From assembly GCA_046331625.1 (NCBI GenBank), contig JAXLQL010000010.1, positions 1 through 64,000 on the forward strand: a stretch of 64,000 nucleotides of DNA. Direction: 5' to 3'. This document shows positions 57,572 to 64,000 of the stretch, in pieces. A program made the translations under genes and the position numbers. Below the pieces are notes generated by a model, which was not told where the DNA came from, did no database searches, and worked only from the letters and a program-made list of their open reading frames with translations. Origin of the DNA: JAXLQL01 sp046331625 (GTDB taxonomy: Bacteria; Acidobacteriota; Terriglobia; Bryobacterales; Bryobacteraceae). How positions within the stretch are numbered: the first letter of the stretch is position 1; every line of letters begins with the position of its first letter.

Positions 57572-58308
57572 CCCTCTATCAATTCCTGCGCACCTACATC
57601 ATCACGCCTCCGCTTTCGGCCAGCGCCTTCACGGGGTTCTGGTTCTTCGGCGTGGTGGCTTGGCCGTTTGACCGAGACGGCAGCCTGACGCATCGCGTGG
57701 CGCGGGTTTGGTCGTGGTGGTTGCTGAACACGGCGGGCATTCGGATCCGCATCGAAGGCACTGACCGGCTTGACCCGCACGGGACCTATATATACGTCTC
57801 CAATCACCTCAGCCTGGCCGACACGCCGTTCACCACCACCTACCTGCCCACGATCTTTCGCTTCCTCGCCAAGGAGTCTCTGATGAAAGTGCCGATCATC
57901 GGCGGGCATCTCCGCCGCGGACGGCACATCAGCGTTCCACGCGAAGACGCGCGCGGAGCGGCGCGGGCCTTGGCCAAAGCGGCCGACCTGCTGCGAGCCA
58001 AGACCGCTTCCGTGTTGATCTTCGCCGAGGGAACACGCGGCGAAGGTGCGATGCAGGCGTTCAAGGCCGGAGCCGCGCATTTGGCGATTCAGACCGGAGT
58101 TCCGGTAGTGCCCGTCGCGATCGCCGGCACGGACGAAGTGCTGCCGAAGGGCGCGCCACTGCTGCGCCCTGGCTCGATTTCGATGGTGGTGGGCGAGCCC
58201 ATCCCGAGCGTGGGTTTGACTGCCGCCGATCGCGGACGCTTCACCACGCAATTGCAGGAAAATGTTTCGCGGCTACTCGAGCGTGCCGAAGCACTGCGGC
58301 GCGCATGA
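57568..58308 (+). CDS. plsC: 1-acyl-sn-glycerol-3-phosphate acyltransferase
   Basis: 246 residues from GTG 57568. Catalytic H-x4-D in SNHLSLADTP, FAEGTRGEG (motif III) and VPVVPVAIAGTDEVLPKG (motif IV), with one N-terminal membrane helix. Acylates lysophosphatidate to phosphatidate. Its stop overlaps, as ATGA, the start of a truncated GNAT gene. Confidence 0.93.
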   Translation: MTLYQFLRTYIITPPLSASAFTGFWFFGVVAWPFDRDGSLTHRVARVWSWWLLNTAGIRIRIEGTDRLDPHGTYIYVSNHLSLADTPFTTTYLPTIFRFLAKESLMKVPIIGGHLRRGRHISVPREDARGAARALAKAADLLRAKTASVLIFAEGTRGEGAMQAFKAGAAHLAIQTGVPVVPVAIAGTDEVLPKGAPLLRPGSISMVVGEPIPSVGLTAADRGRFTTQLQENVSRLLERAEALRRA

Positions 58309-58451
58309 CCATCGCTTCCATGACCTCGGACCAAGCCGAACGCGAGGTCGCGCAGTTGTGCGAACTCGTAATCGACGCTGTGGAGAGCGGGGCTTCGATC
58401 GATTTCATGCCCCCCGTTCGCCGCAGGCGCGCGAGTACTGAAGCGGCGTGA
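58305..58451 (+). pseudogene. GNAT acetyltransferase, N-terminal stub
   Basis: 48 residues from ATG 58305, coupled to plsC. DQAEREVAQLCELVIDAVES and GASIDFMPPV resemble the first two strands of a GNAT enzyme (L..L.....V..GAS..F..P). It ends in stop at 58451 after an altered RRRRASTEAA, with nothing acetyl-CoA-binding; then comes the decayed methyltransferase on the other strand. Too short to be active. Confidence 0.6.
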
Positions 58452-59000
58452 TCGAGGCGATGCGCGAGGGCCGGCGTGTGCTGCTGGTGGCGACGGAGGA
58501 TGCGCCCATGAATGTCGCGGTAGCCGCACTCGATGATCGACGGGGAAGACAAGCCGAACCGCGCCACTGCCTCCGCGGCCCACTCCGGCTGGCGAAGGCT
58601 CAACGTGCAGCGTGGCGATCGCGCCGTGCCGCTTGGCGGCATGCAGTACGAGAGCTCCCCACCCCCAGCTGGCATCGAGAAAGCGCTTGCCGGGTTGCAC
58701 GTGGAGCTTGCGGCAAATGTGTTCGAGCTTGGCCGCCTGCGCTGCTTCGAGCGAGTCTCCGGGGCGCGCGAAATAGGCGCATGAGTAGACCATGCGCAAA
58801 TCGAGGAACTGCCGGTAGAACTCGTTCGAGCGGTCAATAGTGGAAGCGGGATGTTGTCCGGCGGCCGCACGGCGCGTTTGCAGGAACTGCCCGAGGCGCC
58901 AGGGAGCGGCCCGCCCGATCCAGGAGAGAAAACGGTTGCGCCAACCTCGAGAACTTCCATGAGCCGCCGTCAGTCCTCGCCGAAGCGGCTCTGGCGCGCC
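58440..59000 (-). pseudogene. Cyclopropane-fatty-acyl-phospholipid synthase, decayed
   Basis: The minus strand encodes SNEFYRQFLDLRMVYSCAYF, EHICRKLHVQPGKRFLDASW and GWGALVLHAAKRHGA, the core of CFA synthase, but the SAM-binding DIGCGWG is DASWGWG. The continuation (PEWAAEAVARFGLS, ECGYRDIHGR) is in another frame, and no sensible N- or C-terminus is found. Frames are interrupted repeatedly from 58440 to about 59000. It and the GNAT stub fill the 880 bp gap between plsC and the cytochrome gene. Confidence 0.65.
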
Positions 59001-59187
59001 TGGAATCCCGGAGCCATCTGCATTGAAGCTCCGGCGCGCCGCAATCCGTGAGAGGCTTGCCCCGATGCGGAGCGCCGTTTGACGCAGGTCTCTCGGCCCG
59101 CTTGGCCGATTTCGCCGCAGCCATGCTTCGAGAGCGGCTTCTTGATTGGAGCGGAACGTGCTCAATCACTGGGTAGGAGCATCGAGA

Positions 59188-59952
59188 GTGAAGCTCAGTT
59201 GGGCAGTTCCGTTCATCGGCGCGTTGGCGTGGGCCCAGGCAAAGGTTCCGGCCGAAGGCGCGCAAGTCTATCTGCGTTACTGCGGAGCTTGTCACGGCGA
59301 GCGCTGTAAAGGTGACGGACCGGCCGCCAAGGCCATGAAAGTCCCGCCCGCTAACCTGACCACACTCGCCAAGAGCAACGGCGGGCAATTTCCAGCCGTT
59401 CGGCTCTTGACCATTCTCGGCCGCACCGAGACGCTCACCGCCCATGGAAGCGAGGAGATGCCGGTGTGGGGCGACGCTTTCCTGTCGTCGAAATCCGGGG
59501 AGCCGGTGGCCCAATTGCGCCTGCACAACCTTCTGAGCTTTCTCGAAGCGATCCAGGAGCCGCAGCCCAAGAGCACCAAGCCAGCGAAGCCCAAGCCGCA
59601 GCCGAAGCAGCCCGCAACGAGTGGCCCCGACGCGGAAGTCACTGCGGGCGGCGTGATCTATCGCGCCAACTGCGCCGTCTGCCACGGTGGAGCTGCCGAT
59701 GGCCACGGGCCGATGGCGCAGGCTCTGAAGGCTCCGCCCACTGACCTGACGGCGTTGACCAGAACTCACGGCGGGAAGTTCCCGTCGGACTTCATCGCGA
59801 GCGTACTCGGCTTGATGCCCGGCACGGCCGCGCATGGCTCGGCGGACATTCCCGTGTGGAGCGATGCGTTCCGCCCTGGGGAAGAGGAGGAGACGGTAGT
59901 CCAGCTTCGCATTCAGAAGCTGACGAGGTATCTGGAATCAATCCAGAAATAG
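59188..59952 (+). CDS. Exported diheme c-type cytochrome
   Basis: 254 residues from GTG 59188 (KLSWAVPFIGALAWAQA signal); an earlier GTG at 59158 and the frame to 59146 are alternatives. Two similar domains, each with CxxCH: CGACHG (~44) and CAVCHG, separated by a Lys/Pro-rich linker (PKSTKPAKPKPQPKQP). Each domain repeats GHGPMAQALKAPPTDLTAL-like and ADIPVWSDAF-like parts, an internal duplication. Electron carrier in the periplasm; no dehydrogenase partner adjacent. Ends 9 bp before the ligase gene. Confidence 0.85.
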   Translation: MKLSWAVPFIGALAWAQAKVPAEGAQVYLRYCGACHGERCKGDGPAAKAMKVPPANLTTLAKSNGGQFPAVRLLTILGRTETLTAHGSEEMPVWGDAFLSSKSGEPVAQLRLHNLLSFLEAIQEPQPKSTKPAKPKPQPKQPATSGPDAEVTAGGVIYRANCAVCHGGAADGHGPMAQALKAPPTDLTALTRTHGGKFPSDFIASVLGLMPGTAAHGSADIPVWSDAFRPGEEEETVVQLRIQKLTRYLESIQK

Positions 59953-59960
59953 GTGACGGC

Positions 59961-61711
59961 GTGAACTGGCCCAGAATCGCGAAGACCCCGGCGAAGGCGC
60001 CCGCGAACTTGGCGGACTACCGGGAGGCCTACTCGCACTTCGATTGGAACCGGATCCGGGGGGAGGTGGAGGAGCTCCCCTCGGGCGGTCTCAACATCGC
60101 CTACAGCGCCGTCACTCGCCACGCAGGCCGTCCCGCTCGCGATCGCGTCGCTTTTCGCTTTCTCGGCAAAGACGGCTCCACGCTCGACGTCACCTACAGC
60201 GAACTCGAGCGGCGCACGAACCAGTTCGCGAATGTGCTGCGCTCGCTCGGCATCGGTAAAGGCGACGCCGTGTTCTCGCTGGCCGGCCGGATCCCCGCGC
60301 TCTACGTGGCCGCGCTCGGGTCGCTGAAGAACGGAAGCGTGTTCTGTCCGCGGTTTTCGGCGTTCGGTCCAGAGCCGATTCATCAACGCCTGTCGCGCGG
60401 AGACGCCAAGCTCCTCATCACCACCGAGCGGCTGTATCGCAAGAACGTAGCCGCGCTGCGGACCACGCTTCCGAAACTGGCGCACGTCTTGCTCGCCGAC
60501 TCGGTGGACGATCTCGACCCGACCGTCCTTTCCTTTGGCCGTGTGATGGCATCGGCCGCGGAGGAGTTCCCGGTCGCGCAGACGGCTCCCGAAGATCCCG
60601 CGCTGCTCCACTTCACCAGCGGCACCACCGGAATGCCCAAGGGCGCGGTGCACGTGCACGAAGCCGTGCTCATGCACTACATGACCGGCAAATACGCGCT
60701 CGACCTGCATCCGGACGACATCTTCTGGTGCACGGCTGATCCCGGCTGGGTCACCGGGACCTCTTACGGAATCATCGGCGCCCCTGCTGCATGGCGCATC
60801 AACGCATCGTCGACGAAGCGGAGTTTGACGCCGAACGCTGGTATGGCATCCTGGCCAAGCAAGGCGTCACGGTCTGGTACACGGCGCCCACCGCGATCCG
60901 CATGCTGATGCGGCGGCCGGGATCGCCGCGCGAGCAGTTCGACTTGTCGAAGCTCCGCTTTGTCTCGAGCGTCGGCGAGCCGCTGAATCCCGCCGGCGTC
61001 GTCTGGGGGCAGGAAGCGCTCGGGCTGCCGATCCACGACAACTGGTGGCAAACCGAAACCGGCGGCATCATGATCGCCAACTTCGCCTCGATGGAGATCC
61101 GGCCGGGCTCGATGGGGCGTCCGCTGCCGGGAGTGGAAGCGGGGATCGTGCGGCGCGTAGGCGACACGGTGGAGGCGATCGAAGAGTCCGATGTCGAAGG
61201 CGAACTCGCGCTGCGCCCCGGCTGGCCTTCGATGTTCCGCGCCTACCTGCACGAAGAGGCTCGCTACAAGAAATGCTTCGTGGGCGGCTGGTACATCACT
61301 GGCGACCTCGCCAAGCGCGACGCCGACGGCTACTACACCTTCGTGGGCCGTGCCGACGACATCATCAAGACAGCGGGACACATGGTGGGTCCGTTCGAAG
61401 TGGAGAGCGCGCTGATGGAGCATCCCGCCGTGGCCGAGGCCGGTGTGATTGGCAAGCCGGATCCGGTGATCGGCGAAGTAGTGAAGGCGTTCGTGGCGCT
61501 GAAACCCGGGCACACGCCGAGCGAAGACTTGAAGCTCGACATCATCGGCTTCGGCAGAAAGCGGCTCGGTGTCGCGGTAGCTCCCAAGGAGATCGAGTTC
61601 CAGTCGCACTTGCCGCGCACGCGCAGCGGCAAGATCATGCGGCGCCTGCTCAAGGCGCGGGAACTCGGGCTCCCCGAAGGCGACCTTTCCACACTGGAGG
61701 CAACCGGATGA
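59961..61711 (+). pseudogene. Acetyl-CoA-synthetase-like acyl-CoA ligase, frameshifted near the middle
   Basis: From GTG 59961 the first frame has the AMP-binding P-loop LHFTSGTTGMPKGAVHVHEA and DDIFWCTADPGWVTG, then runs out of frame near 60785. The continuation VDEAEFDAERWYGILAKQ is in another frame from ~60800 and is complete to VTVWYTAPTAIRML, DNWWQTETGG, GDLAKRDADGYY, and the catalytic Lys in RTRSGKIMRR. PLLHGAS lies between in the third frame, so two indels within ~25 bp. Total length matches ACS (~580). It precedes a pyruvate/acetoin dehydrogenase-type operon with an ATGA overlap. Either an assembly error or a dead gene. Confidence 0.75.
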
Positions 61712-62652
61712 GCGACCACCACCTGGAACATCTTCTACGCCAAATGTTGCTGATCCGGCGATTCGAGGAGAAGTGCGCCGAACTCTATTCGGCCCAGAAG
61801 ATCCGCGGATTTCTCCACCTCTACATCGGTGAAGAAGCCGTGGCGGTAGGCGCGCTCGAGGCGTTGCGGGAAGAAGACTGCATCGTTTCCACGTATCGCG
61901 AACACGGCCACGCTCTGGCTCGCGGGATGACCGCGCGCTCAATCATGGCCGAGATGTTCGGCAAGATGGAAGGCTGCAGCCGGGGTCGCGGCGGCTCGAT
62001 GCACCTGTTCGACGCGAAGACGCGTTTCTACGGTGGCAACGCGATCGTCGCGGGCGGGCTTCCGCTGGCTGGTGGACTGGCGCTCGCCGACAAGATGCAG
62101 AATCGCGCCCGAGTCACTTGCTGCATCTTTGGCGATGGCGCCGTGGCGGAGGGCGAGTTCCACGAGACCCTGAATCTCTGCGCGCTGTGGAAACTGCCGG
62201 TGTTCTTCTTGTGTGAGAACAACCTCTACGCGATGGGCACGCGGCTCGACTATACCGAGTCCGTGATGGACATCGCCTCGAAAGCCGCTGCCTACGGCAT
62301 CGCGGCTGGAGCCGTGGACGGCATGGACGTGCTCGCCGTGGAGGACGCGGCACGCGCCGCGGTGGCGCAGGTGCGCGAGGGGAAGGGTCCGTACTTACTC
62401 GAGTGCCGGACCTATCGTTTCCGGGCGCACTCGATGTACGATCCGGAACTCTATCGCGACAAAGCCGAAGTGGAAGAGTGGAAGAAGCGCGACCCCATTC
62501 CCGCGCTCGCCGCTCGGATTTCCGGAGCCGGCCTCGAGGAGATCGAGAAGTCAGTGGCCGCGGAAGTGGAAGATGCGATCGCCTTTGCTGACGCCGCACC
62601 TCTCGAACCCACGAGCGACCTCACGCGATTCGTCTATTCGGAGGTCGCATGA
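61708..62652 (+). CDS. 2-oxoacid/acetoin dehydrogenase E1 alpha subunit
   Basis: 314 residues from ATG 61708 overlapping the ligase stop. Thiamine-diphosphate motif GDGAVAEGEFHETLNL...ENNLYAMGT (GDG-x-NN), phosphorylation-loop-like YRFRAHSMYDPE, and RGRGGSMHLF. With E1 beta and E2 it decarboxylates pyruvate or acetoin, passing the acyl group to lipoyl-E2. The linked ACS-like gene favours acetoin or a C2/C4 pathway, but pyruvate dehydrogenase is equally possible. Confidence 0.93.
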   Translation: MSDHHLEHLLRQMLLIRRFEEKCAELYSAQKIRGFLHLYIGEEAVAVGALEALREEDCIVSTYREHGHALARGMTARSIMAEMFGKMEGCSRGRGGSMHLFDAKTRFYGGNAIVAGGLPLAGGLALADKMQNRARVTCCIFGDGAVAEGEFHETLNLCALWKLPVFFLCENNLYAMGTRLDYTESVMDIASKAAAYGIAAGAVDGMDVLAVEDAARAAVAQVREGKGPYLLECRTYRFRAHSMYDPELYRDKAEVEEWKKRDPIPALAARISGAGLEEIEKSVAAEVEDAIAFADAAPLEPTSDLTRFVYSEVA

Positions 62653-63620
62653 CTTTTCGCGACTCCATTCGTGAAGGAATCCGCCGCGCCATGCGCGACG
62701 ATCCGCGCGTGTTCCTGATGGGCGAAGACGTGGGCCGCTACGGCGGCTGCTTCGCCGTCAGCAAGGGACTGCTCGCCGAGTTCGGACCCGGCCGCATCCG
62801 CGACACTCCGCTTTCAGAGTCGGCATTCGTGGGAATGGGAATCGGAGCGGCGCTCGGTGGCATGCGCCCGATCGTCGAGATCATGACGGTCAACTTCAGC
62901 CTGCTCGCGCTCGACCAGATCCTGAACAATGCCGCGACGCTGCTGCACATGTCCGGCGGACAATTCAATGTTCCGATCGTGATTCGCATGGCCACCGGCG
63001 GCGGACGCCAACTGGCCGCGCAGCATTCGCACAGCCTGGAAGGCTGGTACGGCCACATTCCGGGAATCCGCGTGCTGACGCCCGCCACGGTGGACGACGG
63101 CTACGGGATGATCCTGCGAGCGGTGCAAGATCCCGACCCCATTCTGATTTTCGAGAATGCCCTGCTCTACAATCGCGATGGGGAGTTGGCGGCGAACGCC
63201 GGCCCCGTGGATATCGCCAAGGCACGGATTCATCGCGAAGGCACTGACCTGACGCTGCTGACCTATGGCGGCAGTCTTTGGAAGTCGCTCGAGGCCGCCG
63301 AGCAACTCGCCGCCGAGGGAATCGCGGTGGAGGTCATTGATCTTCGAACGCTACGGCCCTTGGATGACGAGACGATCATGAGCTCCGTGTCGCGCACGCA
63401 CCGCGCGTTGATTGTGGACGAAGGCTGGCGCAGCGGCGGCATTTCGGCCGAGATCGCCGCGCGCATCATGGAACAGGCGTTCTACGAACTCGATGGTCCG
63501 GTGGCGCGGCTGTGCAGCGCCGAGGTTCCGCTCCCCTACGCGAAGCATCTGGAAGATGCGGCGATCCCGCAGACGGCCACCATCGTGGCCGCGGCGAAAG
63601 GAGTGGTGCGCCGTGGGTGA
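62649..63620 (+). CDS. 2-oxoacid/acetoin dehydrogenase E1 beta subunit
   Basis: 323 residues; ATG overlaps the E1 alpha stop (ATGA). VFLMGEDVGRYGGCFAVSKG, DTPLSESAFVGMGIGAALGG, GGGRQLAAQHSHSLEGWY and VEVIDLRTLRPLD are typical of E1 beta. The E2 GTG overlaps its last codons by 8 bp. Confidence 0.95.
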   Translation: MTFRDSIREGIRRAMRDDPRVFLMGEDVGRYGGCFAVSKGLLAEFGPGRIRDTPLSESAFVGMGIGAALGGMRPIVEIMTVNFSLLALDQILNNAATLLHMSGGQFNVPIVIRMATGGGRQLAAQHSHSLEGWYGHIPGIRVLTPATVDDGYGMILRAVQDPDPILIFENALLYNRDGELAANAGPVDIAKARIHREGTDLTLLTYGGSLWKSLEAAEQLAAEGIAVEVIDLRTLRPLDDETIMSSVSRTHRALIVDEGWRSGGISAEIAARIMEQAFYELDGPVARLCSAEVPLPYAKHLEDAAIPQTATIVAAAKGVVRRG

Positions 63621-64000
63621 GTATCGCATGCCGAGTCTCGGCGCCGACATGGAAAGCGGCGTCCTGGTGCAGTGGATGGTGAAGCCTGGGGACACGGTCA
63701 AACGCGGCGACATCATCGCGGTGATCGGCACCGACAAAGCGGATGTCGAGGCCGAGGTTTTCGAAAGCGGCGTGATCGAAGAGCTCATCGCCAAGCCTGG
63801 AGAGAAGCTGCCGGTGGGAACGGTGCTCCGCTCGTATCGCATCGGCTGGCCCCGCCGCAGGCCGCGCCGCCCAGGCGCCCGTCACGCGCGCCGAGCAGAT
63901 GCGAGCATCGCCTCTGGCTCGCAAGCTTGCGCAGGAACTCGGCGTCGATCTGGCCACGATCCACGGTACCGGACCCGAGGGCGCCATCGAGCGGCATGAC
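63613..64000 (+). pseudogene. Dihydrolipoamide acyltransferase E2 (partial; frameshift in linker)
   Basis: From GTG 63613 a lipoyl domain reads EYRMPSLGADMESGVLVQWM with the lipoyl Lys in IGTDKADVEAEV. After PVGTVLRS the frame degrades near 63845. The alternative frame gives AQAPVTRAEQMRASPLARKL and a peripheral-subunit-binding domain (LGVDLATIHGTGPEGAIER) to the window end. One indel around 63840-63850 separates them; the catalytic domain lies beyond the window. Could be an assembly error rather than loss. Confidence 0.7.

Overview
The window is GC-rich bacterial chromosome, about 64 kb, densely packed with chemotaxis, biosynthesis, polysaccharide, quinoprotein, secreted-enzyme and central-carbon genes. 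The gene content suggests an acidobacterium of the Solibacter/Bryobacter type: a TIGR03437-like cell-surface protein at 51239-52861, a large sedolisin, sulfatase and ThuA-type secreted enzymes, and PQQ/cytochrome c oxidation genes. This placement is inference; no rRNA, tRNA, CRISPR array, phage gene or intact transposase was seen.

Layout. 1-5289 (minus): a soluble chemoreceptor with an N-terminal truncated hemoglobin, then hemA, cheB and the first codons of an ECF sigma factor. 5602-7094 (minus): a degenerate kanamycin-nucleotidyltransferase-like protein overlapping a LmbE/PIG-L deacetylase. 7123-10559 (plus): ilvD, ribH, nusB and a rubredoxin/MBL-fold protein. 10572-14203: small secreted, membrane and unknown proteins in repeat-rich, gene-poor DNA with a HicA toxin remnant. 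14334-16938: an amino-acid permease and an aminotransferase, divergent. 16959-17335: four copies of a double-palindrome repeat, with a fifth copy inverted at 28.4 kb. 17405-21404: a ceramidase-like protein, then an ABC ATPase, a previously unlisted 45-codon micro-ORF and a permease joined by ATGA overlaps. 21410-25112: DinB, REC-HD-GYP and a flippase. 25096-28323: ThuA protein divergent from a cytochrome c/PQQ dehydrogenase pair. 28757-34393: sedolisin divergent from a glycoside hydrolase. 34402-40261: a GT2/GT-C fusion, P450, GT4 and methyltransferase.

40252-42571 is a stretch of decayed genes (unknown protein, acyl carrier protein, AMP ligase, pyruvyltransferase-like and oxygenase-like fragments). 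42562-46168 holds an FAD oxidoreductase/sulfatase pair and a membrane protein; 46153-46960 is a broken esterase. 47082-48479 is an AAA/DUF4143 ATPase preceded by tandem palindromes, running into the 3' end of a glycoside-hydrolase-like gene. 51239-54880 has the surface protein, a DUF4331-like protein and a cupin anti-sigma factor with a frameshifted sigma factor. 55041-58308 is a coupled permease-folC-plsC operon ending in a truncated GNAT and a decayed cyclopropane synthase. 59188-64000 has a diheme cytochrome and an operon of acetyl-CoA-synthetase-like ligase plus 2-oxoacid dehydrogenase E1alpha, E1beta and E2, with frameshifts in the ligase and in E2.

The most novel-looking units are the globin chemoreceptor-hemA-cheB operon, the AAA ATPase with its tandem palindromes, and the ABC micro-ORF. 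Many genes are linked by 1-8 bp start/stop overlaps, so translational coupling is common. Many reading frames are broken; several look like real decay, but those in otherwise intact operons (sigma factor, ligase, E2) could be assembly indels.
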